64,000 nt of DNA from Methanomassiliicoccaceae archaeon UBA370 (GCA_002505345.1 DAUY01000001.1:35197-99196); one strand, 5' to 3'; positions 41,833 to 50,585 are shown, counted from the first letter of the stretch. Notes: generated by a model from the sequence alone, not told the origin. Numbers and translations are program-made.

Positions 41833-43161
41833 ATGCCAAAATACGAGGACGTAATAGACTTGTATGACGACAACGGAAAACGCATCGCCAAAGATATTCC
41901 GTTGGAAGCCATCAGTCCGTTGCGCAACAAAGCGATCCAGAAGATCGGAGACCTCACCAAGAGGACGTGCGCTGTCAATCTCGCCGGTATAGAGAAAGCT
42001 CTCAAGACCGGCTCGATGATGGGCATGACCATCAAGGGAAAAGAGATCGACATCCCCCTGGTCGCAAACGCTGAGAAAATCGCAGCCGCTGTCAAGGAAA
42101 TGATTCAGGTAACCCCCGATGACGACACAGTCGTCAAAGTGAAATCCGGAGGAAAGAGCATGATCGTCGTTCTCCCCAACGAGAGGGCGAACGTCGGTAT
42201 CGAGTACACCACGGGATTCACCTCTACCGCCGCCGCGGTAACCGAGGCAATCATCGACGAGTTCAAGATCCCCATGTACAAGGCGAACATGGTAAAGGGA
42301 GCCGTATGGGGAAGATACCCTCAGACTGTCGACTTTTCCGGTTCTAACATAAAATCCATCCTCGAGGTTCCCCAGAACAACGAAGGTGCCGGATACGCCC
42401 TCAGGAACATCATGTCCAACCACGTCGTCGCACTGGTCAACAGGAACGCCATGCAGGGAGTCGCCCTGTCCGCGATCTTCGAGCAGACCGCCGCATTTGA
42501 GATGGGCGACGCTGTGGGACCCTTCGAGAGAGGACACCTCCTCGGACTCGCATACGAGGGACTCAACGCCAACAACATGCTGTACTCCATCGTGAAGAAG
42601 AACGGAAAGACCGGAACCGTCGGAACCGTTATCGAATCCCTCATGGAGAGGGCCATCGACGACAAGGTCATCCGCGTCAAAGAGACCCTCCCGTCCGGAT
42701 ACAAGGTCTACACGACCGACGACCTCCCCCTCTGGAACGCATATGCGGCAGTCGGACAGGTTGCGGCGGTCATGGTGAACGTCGGAGCGGCAAGGGCTGC
42801 CCAGGGTGTTCCGTCCACGATTCTGTACTACAACGACCTGCTCGAGCACGAGACCGGACTCCCCGGTGTCGACTACGGAAGGTCGATGGGTGTTTGCGTC
42901 GGAATGTCGTTCTTCTCCCACTCCATCTACGGTGGAGGCGGACCCGGACTGTTCCACGGAAACCACGTTGTCACCAGGCACTCCAAGGGTGTTCTGATCC
43001 CCGCCGTTACAGCAGGAAACTGCCTTGACGGTGGAACGCAGACCTTCTCCGCAGAGGCCACGTCCGGAACCTTCAAAGAGGTCTTCGGAGACATGGATGA
43101 ATTCCGCCACCCCATTCAGGTCGTAGCGGCTGAGGCAAAGAAAATAAAGAAGAAGGTCTGA
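41833..43161 (+). CDS. mcrB: Methyl-coenzyme M reductase, beta subunit
   Basis: A 442-residue subunit of MCR, which makes methane from methyl-CoM and coenzyme B with nickel cofactor F430. The family ends are clear: MPKYEDVIDLYDDNGK at the start, and GGGGPGLFHGNHVVTRHSKG near residue 375-395, part of the channel leading to F430. First gene of mcrB-D-G-A, with a strong ribosome site and the codon bias of a highly expressed gene. Confidence 0.99.
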   Translation: MPKYEDVIDLYDDNGKRIAKDIPLEAISPLRNKAIQKIGDLTKRTCAVNLAGIEKALKTGSMMGMTIKGKEIDIPLVANAEKIAAAVKEMIQVTPDDDTVVKVKSGGKSMIVVLPNERANVGIEYTTGFTSTAAAVTEAIIDEFKIPMYKANMVKGAVWGRYPQTVDFSGSNIKSILEVPQNNEGAGYALRNIMSNHVVALVNRNAMQGVALSAIFEQTAAFEMGDAVGPFERGHLLGLAYEGLNANNMLYSIVKKNGKTGTVGTVIESLMERAIDDKVIRVKETLPSGYKVYTTDDLPLWNAYAAVGQVAAVMVNVGAARAAQGVPSTILYYNDLLEHETGLPGVDYGRSMGVCVGMSFFSHSIYGGGGPGLFHGNHVVTRHSKGVLIPAVTAGNCLDGGTQTFSAEATSGTFKEVFGDMDEFRHPIQVVAAEAKKIKKKV

Positions 43162-43167
43162 GCATAA

Positions 43168-43596
43168 ATGTCGAGCAATCCCCCAGCGGAATATGCGGGC
43201 GTGCCCCTCCCTGAAGTGAGGATAACCACGAACCGCCTTCTGAGCGCGGAGACGACCGAGAAGGTCCTCAATGCGTTCGAGGAGATCGAGCACATCAGAC
43301 AGATCAACGTTTCAGGCGAGAGCCTGCCGAGCAAGATCAACAGCGGACCCAACAAAGGGCTCGATAACAACCACACACAGCGCCGCTTCGTAAAGATCGG
43401 CGGAAAAGAAGTGGAGCTGACCAAACTGGTCGGATATTTCTTTATCGAGCTGGATGTCGAGGACGACAAAGTGCTTGAAGAGACCGTTGGAAAGATCAAG
43501 GCCGTATGCGACGAGAACATCGAGCACGGATTCAACCTTGAAATCGGAAGATACTCGAAATACAGACCTACTCTCAATGATTACAGAGGTGTTTAA
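43168..43596 (+). CDS. mcrD: Methyl-coenzyme M reductase operon protein D
   Basis: A 142-residue accessory protein with PLPEVRITTNRLLSAETTEKVL near the start and GGKEVELTKLVGYFFIELD in the middle. McrD binds apo-MCR and is thought to assist assembly or F430 insertion; it is not part of the mature enzyme. It lies 6 bases after mcrB. In many methanogens mcrC follows; here mcrG follows directly, and mcrC is found at 50.6 kb. Confidence 0.95.
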   Translation: MSSNPPAEYAGVPLPEVRITTNRLLSAETTEKVLNAFEEIEHIRQINVSGESLPSKINSGPNKGLDNNHTQRRFVKIGGKEVELTKLVGYFFIELDVEDDKVLEETVGKIKAVCDENIEHGFNLEIGRYSKYRPTLNDYRGV

Positions 43597-43598
43597 AT

Positions 43599-44372
43599 AT
43601 GGCATACAAAAGACAGTTCTACCCCGGAACCACAGGCCCTGCCGTCGCAAGGCGCAGACTGATGGACCCCAAAGTAAAGCTGCAGAAACTTCGCGAGGTC
43701 CCCATCGAGGACGTCGTCAAGCTCATGGGACACCGCAACCCCGGAGAGGACTACAAATCCATCCACCCCCCCATCGAGGAGGGCTCCGAGCCGGACTGCC
43801 CCATTAGGAAACTGGTCACCCCCATCGACGGTGCCAAGCACGGAGACAGGATCAGGTACATCCAGTTCGCTGACTCCGTCTACTTCGCGCCCGTGTCCCC
43901 CTACCAGAGGGCATGGATGTACCTGTCCAGGTACAGAGGTATCGACACCGGTACCCTGTCCGGAAGGCAGATCATCGAAGTAAGGGAGAGGGACCTTGAG
44001 AAAATGGCGAAAGAGTTCATCGAGAACGAGACCTTCGACGCCGCACTGACGGGTATCAGGGGTGCAACCGTCCACGGACACGCCTGCCGTCTCGACGAGA
44101 ACGGACTCATGTTCGACGCATGGCAGAGATACCTGTGGGACCCCAAGAAGAAAGAGGTCAAGTACGTGAAGGACCAGGTCGCGTTGCCCCTCGACAAAGA
44201 GATTTTCGTCGGAGCCCCCGCATCGATGGAGGACCTCAGAAAGAGGACCACCATCTTCAGGGCCGACGGAGTCGACATGAGGGACGACAAAGAGGTCTCG
44301 AAGTACCAGCACAGGATCCACAAGCTCAGGACACTGGGCGGATACCAGCCTTTCAAAGTGAAGGGGGTGTGA
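43599..44372 (+). CDS. mcrG: Methyl-coenzyme M reductase, gamma subunit
   Basis: A 257-residue subunit. The family core is easily recognised: FYPGTTGPAVARRRLMDP at the start, LMGHRNPGEDYKSIHPP, and TGIRGATVHGHACRLDENG, which lies near the F430 site. It starts 2 bases after mcrD and is 4 bases upstream of mcrA, with AGAGGTG before its ATG. Confidence 0.99.
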   Translation: MAYKRQFYPGTTGPAVARRRLMDPKVKLQKLREVPIEDVVKLMGHRNPGEDYKSIHPPIEEGSEPDCPIRKLVTPIDGAKHGDRIRYIQFADSVYFAPVSPYQRAWMYLSRYRGIDTGTLSGRQIIEVRERDLEKMAKEFIENETFDAALTGIRGATVHGHACRLDENGLMFDAWQRYLWDPKKKEVKYVKDQVALPLDKEIFVGAPASMEDLRKRTTIFRADGVDMRDDKEVSKYQHRIHKLRTLGGYQPFKVKGV

Positions 44373-44376
44373 ATCA

Positions 44377-46035
44377 ATGGCAACAAAAGAGAAAATGTTC
44401 ATGGAGGCCGTCAAGAAGAAATTCAAAGAGGAGCCTACCGAAACAACGACCAGCTACTACAAGTACGGCGGCTGGAAACAGTCTAAGAGCAAAGTGGAGT
44501 TCCAGGCGGCGGCCCAGAAGATCGCCAAAGACCGCGGATTCCCCATGATGAACGAGGACATAGGAGTCCCCCTCGGACAGAGGTCGTGGATGCCCTACCA
44601 GCTCTCGCACACGGATATCTTCGTCGAGCCCGACGACCTCCACTGCATCAACAACCCTGCCATCCAGCAGGCGTGGGACGACATAAGGAGGACCATCCTT
44701 GTCGGTCTCGACTCTCCTCACCAGACCATCGAGAGAAGGCTTGGTAAAGAGGTCACGCCCGAGACCATCAACGCGTACCTCGAGACCGTCAACCACACCA
44801 TGCCCGGAGGAGCAGTCGTTCAGGAGCACATGGCAGAGGTCAACCCCGCGCTGGTGTACGACTCGTACGTCAAAGTGTTCTCCGGAGACGATGAACTGGT
44901 GGACGAGCTCGACAAGAGATTCGTCATCGACATCAACAAGCTCTTCCCCGCCGAGCAGGCGAAACAGCTGAAGGCAGCAGTCGGAAAGACCCTGATGCAG
45001 GCCGTCCGCGTACCCTCCATAGTCGGAAGGGTCATGGACGGAGCAACCACATCCAGGCACGCAGCGATGCAGATCTCGATGGCCTTCATCTCCTCCTACA
45101 AGCTGGCGGCAGGAGAGGCGGCGATCGCAGACTTCGCGTACTCCGCAAAGCACCAGTCGATCAACATGGGATCCATGATGCCCGCTAGGCGTGCAAGGGG
45201 ACCCAACGAACCCGGAGGAATCCCCTTCGGATTCATGGCCGACATGGCCCAGTCCGACCGTGTGTACCCCGACGACCCCGGCCGCGCGGCACTTGAGTCC
45301 GTCGCGCTCGGAGCCATCGTCTACGATCAGATCTACCTCGGCGGATACATGTCCGGAGGAGTCGGATTCACCCAGTACGCTACTGCGGCATACACCGACA
45401 ACATCCTCGAGGACTACGTCTACTACGGTATCGACCAGATCAACAAGAGGTACGGAGGATTCTGCAAACTGGACCCCAACGACTACGACGAGCTCATGAA
45501 CCTCGCAGAGGATGTAGACAGCTATGCCCTCTCGATGTACGAGAAGTACCCCGCAGTCATGGAGACCCACTTCGGAGGATCCCAGAGGGCCACCGTCGCG
45601 GCCGCTTCCACCGGTATCGCCGGTGCAATGGCCACCGGTGTCGCAGACTGCGGTCTGAACTGCTGGTACTACTCCATGCTCGAGCACAAGGAGAGGACCG
45701 GAAGGCTCGGATTCTACGGATACGACCTCCAGGACCAGTGCGGTTCCGCTAACTCCTTCGCCTACAGATCCGACGAGGGTCTGCCGATGGAAGGCCGCGG
45801 ACCGAACTACCCCAACTACGCAATGAACGTCGGTCACCTCTCCGGATACACCGGAATACCCAAGGCCGCACACGTCGCACGCGGAGACGCTTTCACAGCC
45901 AACCCGTTCATACGTGTCGCCTTCGCCGACCCCGCACTCCAGTTCGACTTCGCCAACGTGACGAAGGAGATCGGACGCGGCGGACTCAGGGAGTTCGTCC
46001 CTGCCGGCGAGAGGACCGCGGTCATCAAGGGATGA
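44377..46035 (+). CDS. mcrA: Methyl-coenzyme M reductase, alpha subunit
   Basis: A 552-residue catalytic subunit. Q149 in AVVQEHMAEVNP corresponds to the axial nickel ligand of F430. H259 (SAKHQ), R272 (PARRARG) and G448 (GFYGYDLQDQCG) match the positions carrying N-methylhistidine, 5-methylarginine and thioglycine in characterised MCR. GFTQYATAAYT holds the active-site tyrosine (Y334). The marker region used in mcrA surveys is intact. One residue is missing between H259 and R272 relative to Methanothermobacter. GGGGGTG precedes the start; a DUF2098 gene follows after 4 bases. Confidence 0.99.
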   Translation: MATKEKMFMEAVKKKFKEEPTETTTSYYKYGGWKQSKSKVEFQAAAQKIAKDRGFPMMNEDIGVPLGQRSWMPYQLSHTDIFVEPDDLHCINNPAIQQAWDDIRRTILVGLDSPHQTIERRLGKEVTPETINAYLETVNHTMPGGAVVQEHMAEVNPALVYDSYVKVFSGDDELVDELDKRFVIDINKLFPAEQAKQLKAAVGKTLMQAVRVPSIVGRVMDGATTSRHAAMQISMAFISSYKLAAGEAAIADFAYSAKHQSINMGSMMPARRARGPNEPGGIPFGFMADMAQSDRVYPDDPGRAALESVALGAIVYDQIYLGGYMSGGVGFTQYATAAYTDNILEDYVYYGIDQINKRYGGFCKLDPNDYDELMNLAEDVDSYALSMYEKYPAVMETHFGGSQRATVAAASTGIAGAMATGVADCGLNCWYYSMLEHKERTGRLGFYGYDLQDQCGSANSFAYRSDEGLPMEGRGPNYPNYAMNVGHLSGYTGIPKAAHVARGDAFTANPFIRVAFADPALQFDFANVTKEIGRGGLREFVPAGERTAVIKG

Positions 46036-46039
46036 TCCC

Positions 46040-46318
46040 GTGCAGGTAGGAGATTTCGCGAAGTACCTTCCGACATCGACGGTCGGGAAAGTGACCGAGG
46101 TCAGGGAGAGCGGAGGCAAGGTCTGGTTCAGGCTGGACTATACCGGGCTCTACTATGACCGGACGTTCCTGGTCCCGGCGGACGAATCGGAGTACAGCCC
46201 GATCTCCTACAAGGAGCGCGACAAGAAGTTCGAAGGCAGGATGCAGACGGTCGAGGAAGCTGCGAAAACCGCACGCGAAGTCGACATATCCGGATTCATG
46301 CCTTCGGGCGGCGGATAA
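46040..46318 (+). CDS. DUF2098 family protein
   Basis: A 92-residue protein with GDFAKYLPTSTVGKVTEV near the start and a compact beta-rich core, fitting the archaeal DUF2098 family. The start is a GTG at 46040, 4 bases after mcrA, with GGATGATC acting as a ribosome site, so it is the distal gene of the mcr operon. Function unknown; the position suggests a role connected with MCR expression or maturation. The C-terminus is glycine-rich. Confidence 0.82.
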   Translation: MQVGDFAKYLPTSTVGKVTEVRESGGKVWFRLDYTGLYYDRTFLVPADESEYSPISYKERDKKFEGRMQTVEEAAKTAREVDISGFMPSGGG

Positions 46319-46390
46319 ACCACTTACCCCAACTTTCTTTTTTTACGTCCGAACGGCGGTTTTTTCTACATCTTAGGTCATCCGTCGGGC

Positions 46391-46951
46391 ATGGCGATGA
46401 GATTGTACAGTTTCCTCAAGGACAAGTCGGTAATCAGCAGCGACGCCTATATCGTAGGCAACATCGTCGACATGCATTATGAGCCGGAGTCCTGGACCGT
46501 GCGTTCCATAGGTGTCCGGGGGTCCAAGGGGCTCGGAGATGTGCTGGGCTCCTCTTCGTTCAGAAAGCCTCAGTTCTCCCTCAACATCGGCCCGTATGAC
46601 ATAAACGACGTCGTCCTGATCCCGGAGTCCAGAGACAAGCTGCAAAAGGCCTTGGTGGACGACAGCAGGGGGACCGAGAAAGCTACGGTGCTGATGGGCA
46701 AGAAGGTTGTAACCTCCGATCTGATCGCCATCGGAACGATAGCCGACATAGGCATAGACCTGGACACTTGGAGGATAAACTCCTTCAAAGTGAAGATCGA
46801 AAAGAGCGTGGCCGAAGCTCTGGACGTTAAGCTTGGACTTATCAACAAGACCGTCTCGGGGCTTCTTACAAGCCACATCAGCTCCGTAACCGATGCGGTG
46901 AACCTCTCCCGGAGGGTGGAGGACCTGCGCGGGAACTTCACTCTGGATTGA
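46391..46951 (+). CDS. Double PRC-barrel domain protein
   Basis: A 186-residue protein with two tandem beta-barrel repeats of the PRC type: SYFL-like VISSDAYIVGNIVDMHYEPESWTVRSIGV (about 14-45) and VTSDLIAIGTIADIGIDLDTWRINSFKV (about 107-135). PRC barrels bind RNA or protein partners in RNA processing and photosynthetic assembly. It is 72 bases after the DUF2098 gene; whether it shares the mcr transcript is unclear. A second ATG two codons in is also possible. It converges with the 46952 gene with no gap. Confidence 0.82.
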   Translation: MAMRLYSFLKDKSVISSDAYIVGNIVDMHYEPESWTVRSIGVRGSKGLGDVLGSSSFRKPQFSLNIGPYDINDVVLIPESRDKLQKALVDDSRGTEKATVLMGKKVVTSDLIAIGTIADIGIDLDTWRINSFKVKIEKSVAEALDVKLGLINKTVSGLLTSHISSVTDAVNLSRRVEDLRGNFTLD

Positions 46952-47509
46952 TCAGAGGTCGTTGAAGGCCACGAGTATCGAGGCGAGGCGAGGGTCGTCC
47001 TCGTATCCGTAGTGCCTCTTGATCATGAGGTCCGAGGTAGGGGCAGGACTGCAAGAGATGACGTCCTTGCATCCGTTGCTCTCGTTGAGCTCGGGGAACG
47101 ACACGGGGGGCATTACGAAAGCCTCTGTCCCGTTACCTATGACCTCCGGGAAAACAACAAACCCGTCAGAGAGCCAGACGGTGTCTTCGCGGTCCTCGTA
47201 TTCCTTCGAGTTGAACGGGAAGACCTCTGTTCCGAGAAGATTGCCGGACGAATCGATCAATATCACCGTCGCCTCGGGCGGCGGCCTGAATCGCGGGTCT
47301 TTGACTATGCATATCACATGCTGCCTATCGAGCGCCATGGAGAAGCCCCGGTTGTCCACCTGGATATTCCCTCCTCCTGCCCTGACGGTTGCCTCTTCTG
47401 CCCTCAGCTGGTCGAGTATCGCGTCATCCAGGTAAAAACTGTACACTACTCCTCTGAGGCCGCTCACTATTTTCAACGGGAGTTCCGGATTATTGTTGCT
47501 GATTGTCAT
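46952..47509 (-). CDS. Conserved hypothetical protein downstream of predicted regulator
   Basis: A 185-residue soluble protein with no recognised family. Its middle (QHVICIVKDPRFRPPPEATVILIDSSGN) reads as alternating beta strands, and two cysteines lie near the end (NGCKDVISCSPAP). It is the last gene of a minus-strand trio with a Cys-rich small protein and a winged-helix regulator, divergent from the MCR-activation cluster. Function unknown; coexpression with the regulator is inferred from spacing (26 bases). Confidence 0.7.
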   Translation of the reverse strand: MTISNNNPELPLKIVSGLRGVVYSFYLDDAILDQLRAEEATVRAGGGNIQVDNRGFSMALDRQHVICIVKDPRFRPPPEATVILIDSSGNLLGTEVFPFNSKEYEDREDTVWLSDGFVVFPEVIGNGTEAFVMPPVSFPELNESNGCKDVISCSPAPTSDLMIKRHYGYEDDPRLASILVAFNDL

Positions 47510-47535
47510 CTAATCCCCTTTCATCGTGTTGCCGT

Positions 47536-47856
47536 TCATTCGATCTTTACAGAAACATCTCTTTTAAGGCCCAGGTTCCCGGCCACCTCGATGGCCTTCA
47601 CCATTCCGCATGGGACGGGGCATGCCGCATGAGGCAGATACTTCGTGGCCAGTTTATAGACGTCCGTCTCGCACATGGGGGCCTCCACCTCCGTGTAAGC
47701 ACAAACGGGCTGAACATTCCAGGACATCATAAGCACGTGGGGGCAGTCGCTCTTTATCGACAGTTCGACAAGTCCCATTTCGTTCTCTTTCGCGTCGATC
47801 ACGGTGATCATCTTGCAGACGCCCGAGTCGACCGTCACTTTACATTGGTCAGTCAT
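47536..47856 (-). CDS. Small Cys-rich protein, possibly DUF6951
   Basis: A 106-residue protein from the ATG at 47856 (MTDQCKVTVDSGVCKM); two in-frame ATGs just upstream are alternatives. It contains cysteines at about 5, 14, 37, 51, 62, 79 and 83, among them HAACPVPCGMVKAIE near the C-terminus, suited to a metal or Fe-S site. It resembles the DUF6951 family as I remember it, whose function is unknown. It overlaps the end of the regulator gene by 8 bases, so it is coupled to it. Confidence 0.7.
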   Translation of the reverse strand: MTDQCKVTVDSGVCKMITVIDAKENEMGLVELSIKSDCPHVLMMSWNVQPVCAYTEVEAPMCETDVYKLATKYLPHAACPVPCGMVKAIEVAGNLGLKRDVSVKIE

Positions 47857-48811
47857 TTTCATCACTACTCAGTCTTATCAGGTTGTCGACGCCGGCCATC
47901 GAGCGTATGTCCACCACGCCGATGGCGGCAATGACGCGGTTATCTAGGTCGATAGGCGTGACTATGACCTTAATACCTTTGTACGGTCCGGAGGTGGCTA
48001 TCTTCCGTATGGTGGTCCCCACCGTGATTACCTCCTCAAGTACCTGGCCGGTGTAGGCGTTGTCTATCACCACTCCGTTCTCGATCCTTATTCCTAGGTT
48101 GTCGCGGCTCTTGGCACATACCGGGAGCCCCCCCACAAGGTCATGTATCGCAAATGCGAGGGAGATCAGTTCGCTGCCTGTGCTTCTGTGAGAAAGGATG
48201 TCCTTGAGGTCCCTGTCGAACTGAAGGCCTCCCAGAAGTGAAAGGCCCGACATGACCGCGCCTTCTTCTGCCATGTCCGGATTGTCGGCGGTCCCGATGA
48301 TAATGACGTCCTCGTTGCGTATGGCGAGGCTTTTCCTCAGGATGTCGTTAATCTCGGGCTCCACTGCGTATCCTGAACCCGGAAAGATCAGCCTGTCGTT
48401 GCTGCATATCAGAGTGGTGGCGCCGGTGGCGCCGGCTTTGATGGCCATGTCGCGTTCCTCGCACCCGTATTTTACCCTCCTGGCAATCTTCGGGATGCGT
48501 ACGGCGCAGTCGAAATCCCCGATGGTGAGGCCGCCCATGTCCACATGTTTTACATCCATGGTCATGGAATTGTAGCACCCGGCGCCCTTTTTGTTTATGG
48601 ACACGCCGTTCTTGTCCACATCTATCAGGCCGTGCTCCTGGAGTATACCCAGTATGGTCCTGGTGCTTCCCTCCCCGATGTTAAGGAGCTGGGCGAGTTT
48701 TTTACGCCCGACCGGCTTGTTCCTGTTCAGGCAGTCCAAGGCCTTCCAGATATGATAATCACTGAATTTGGGTATCGGACCTCCTGCACCCCTGTGTTGT
48801 TGACTGGACAT
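47849..48811 (-). CDS. Winged-helix regulator with DUF4443 and DUF2111-like domains
   Basis: A 320-residue predicted transcription factor. The N-terminal winged helix (about 15-72) has DYHIWKALDCLNRNKPVGRKKLAQLLNIGEGSTRTILGILQEHGLI. The middle (about 75-160) resembles DUF4443 (YNSMTMDVKHVDMGGLTIG, GATGATTLICSNDRLIFPGSG). The C-terminal domain (about 215-310) resembles DUF2111, a PAS-like domain found in methanogens (GPYKGIKVIVTPIDLDNRVIAAIGVVD). It faces away from atwA across a 154-base gap holding a 7-bp inverted repeat directly before its own start. Control of the MCR-activation genes and itself is inference; the ligand is unknown. Confidence 0.82.
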   Translation of the reverse strand: MSSQQHRGAGGPIPKFSDYHIWKALDCLNRNKPVGRKKLAQLLNIGEGSTRTILGILQEHGLIDVDKNGVSINKKGAGCYNSMTMDVKHVDMGGLTIGDFDCAVRIPKIARRVKYGCEERDMAIKAGATGATTLICSNDRLIFPGSGYAVEPEINDILRKSLAIRNEDVIIIGTADNPDMAEEGAVMSGLSLLGGLQFDRDLKDILSHRSTGSELISLAFAIHDLVGGLPVCAKSRDNLGIRIENGVVIDNAYTGQVLEEVITVGTTIRKIATSGPYKGIKVIVTPIDLDNRVIAAIGVVDIRSMAGVDNLIRLSSDEND

Positions 48812-48967
48812 ATGGATGTATCATTCATCCATTAAATAAAGCAATTGATTGAATCTATCTTCCACACTGTATTAACGCCGTAAATATCTGTTAAGCCAGC
48901 ACACGCCATCGCTTTCAATAGGGACTCTTCGCGCGTTTTTTATATCGAAGGAACTCTTCACATCCAT
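48812..48967. promoter_or_regulatory. Divergent regulator/atwA promoter region with inverted repeats
   Basis: ATGGATG (48812-48818), spacer of 7, CATCCAT (48826-48832) is a perfect inverted repeat immediately upstream of the regulator's start, covering its likely transcription start; the minus-strand TATA element CTTTATTTAA overlaps the distal arm. CATCCAT recurs at 48961-48967, straddling the atwA ATG. On the plus strand TTTATATC at 48939-48946 is about 25 bases before that ATG, so atwA is probably leaderless. One regulator bound to these sites could control both directions. Confidence 0.55.
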
Positions 48968-50585
48968 GGTTCAAAAGTCGGTGGACTTTGTTATTATTGA
49001 GAATGTTTCCAAGAAATTCGGAAACAAAATGGTCCTTAATAATGTGAGCGCCACTATACAGACGGGCAAAGTTCTCGGGCTCATAGGCAAGAGCGCCGCG
49101 GGGAAGAGCGTCTTGATAATGATGCTCAGAGGAAGCGAAGATTACGCTCCCGACTCCGGAAGGGTGCTGTACAGGGTCAACAGGTGTTCCGGATGCGGAA
49201 ACCTCGACCTCCCATACAAAGGAACGCCCTGCACAAAATGCGGATGCGAAACCGATACTGTGACCGTGGACTTCTGGTCTTTGAAAGATGACGATCCTCT
49301 AAGACGCCAGCTCAAGAGCCGCATCGCCATAATGCTGCAGAGGACGTTCGCCCTTTTCGGGGATAAGACCGTAATCGAGAACATATTCGAAGCCATAGGC
49401 GACCGCGCCGAGGGCAAAGCCAGGACCGACATGGCGCTCCAGCTGCTGGAATTCGTCGGTATGACCCACAGGACCACCCACATTGCAAGGGACCTCTCCG
49501 GAGGAGAGAAGCAGAGAATAGTCCTTGCAAGACAGATAGCGAGGGACCCCCTTTTCTTGTTGGCGGACGAGCCTACGGGAACGCTTGACCCCTACACGGC
49601 GGAACTGATGCACGAGCGTCTTGTGGACTATGTAGATAAGAACGGCATCTCGATGGTCTTCGCGTCCCACTGGCCCGAGGCCGTGGACAAGATGGCGGAC
49701 GAGGCCATATGGCTGGATTCCGGCAACGTGCTGATGCAGGGCGACCCGAAGAAGATCGCCGATAAATTTATGGAAGGATATTCGTTCGAAAGGACAAAGG
49801 CCGCCGACCTGGGAGAGCCGATAATATCGCTCAAGGATGCGGAGAAGCACTTTTTCTCTGTCGTCAGAGGTGTCGTCAAGGCCGTGGACGGAGTGACTTT
49901 CGATATAATGGAGCGCGAGGTGTTCGGCCTTGTGGGAAAGTCGGGCGCCGGCAAGACCACGACGTCAAGAATGGTCGCCGGCATGACGCCTGCCACCCGC
50001 GGGTCCGTGAAGATAAGGATCGGCGACGACTGGGTGGACATGTCCGAGATGGGGCCGAGCGGGAAAGGCCGCGCCACCCCCTATATCGGGTTCCTCCATC
50101 AGGAATACACGCTCTATCCCTTCGACAACATACTCAGCAACCTTACTACAAGCATAGGGGCCAGGATGCCTGCCGAACTTGCAAAGTTCAAGGCCATACA
50201 GGTGCTTCAGAGCGTAGGGTTCGACAAGAAGAACATGGAGAGTCTGCTGTACTCTTACCCCGACACCCTCAGCGTCGGAGAGTGCCAGAGGATCGCTTTC
50301 GCGCAGGTCCTGATTAGGGAGCCGCGCATCATAGTGCTGGATGAGCCGACCGGAACGATGGATCCGATAACAAAGACCATCATCGCAAAATCTGTCATAA
50401 AGGCAAGGGAAACACTCGGCGAAACATTCGTCGTGGTGAGCCACGACATGGATTTCGTAGAGAACGTCTGCGACCGCGTAGCGTTCATAAGGAACGGCGT
50501 AGTGGAAGACATGGGAACTCCCGAGTCGGTCATCCAGAGGTTCGGTCTGAAAGAGCTTCAGGATGACGACTCCGAGGGTGAATGA
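48966..50585 (+). CDS. atwA: Methyl-coenzyme M reductase activation component A2 (AtwA)
   Basis: A 539-residue protein with two ABC ATPase domains. Walker A motifs are GKSAAGKS at 41-48 and GKSGAGKTT near 325; the signatures are LSGGEKQR and LSVGECQR. The first domain carries an inserted zinc-ribbon-like Cys set C74, C77, C89, C92, C94, typical of A2. A2 drives the ATP-dependent reduction of F430 to the active Ni(I) state together with the A3 proteins. It heads an operon with mcrC and marker genes, and mcrC begins directly after its stop. Confidence 0.96.
   Translation: MVQKSVDFVIIENVSKKFGNKMVLNNVSATIQTGKVLGLIGKSAAGKSVLIMMLRGSEDYAPDSGRVLYRVNRCSGCGNLDLPYKGTPCTKCGCETDTVTVDFWSLKDDDPLRRQLKSRIAIMLQRTFALFGDKTVIENIFEAIGDRAEGKARTDMALQLLEFVGMTHRTTHIARDLSGGEKQRIVLARQIARDPLFLLADEPTGTLDPYTAELMHERLVDYVDKNGISMVFASHWPEAVDKMADEAIWLDSGNVLMQGDPKKIADKFMEGYSFERTKAADLGEPIISLKDAEKHFFSVVRGVVKAVDGVTFDIMEREVFGLVGKSGAGKTTTSRMVAGMTPATRGSVKIRIGDDWVDMSEMGPSGKGRATPYIGFLHQEYTLYPFDNILSNLTTSIGARMPAELAKFKAIQVLQSVGFDKKNMESLLYSYPDTLSVGECQRIAFAQVLIREPRIIVLDEPTGTMDPITKTIIAKSVIKARETLGETFVVVSHDMDFVENVCDRVAFIRNGVVEDMGTPESVIQRFGLKELQDDDSEGE

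Noticed and set aside
41761..43293. 510-codon open frame antisense to mcrB
   Set aside because: Produced by the strong codon bias of mcrB (third-position C/G); its translation is low-complexity and resembles no protein, while the plus frame is textbook McrB.
44374..46119. 581-codon open frame antisense to mcrA
   Set aside because: Same cause as above; Val/Gly/Asp-rich translation, no start signals, fully overlaid by mcrA.
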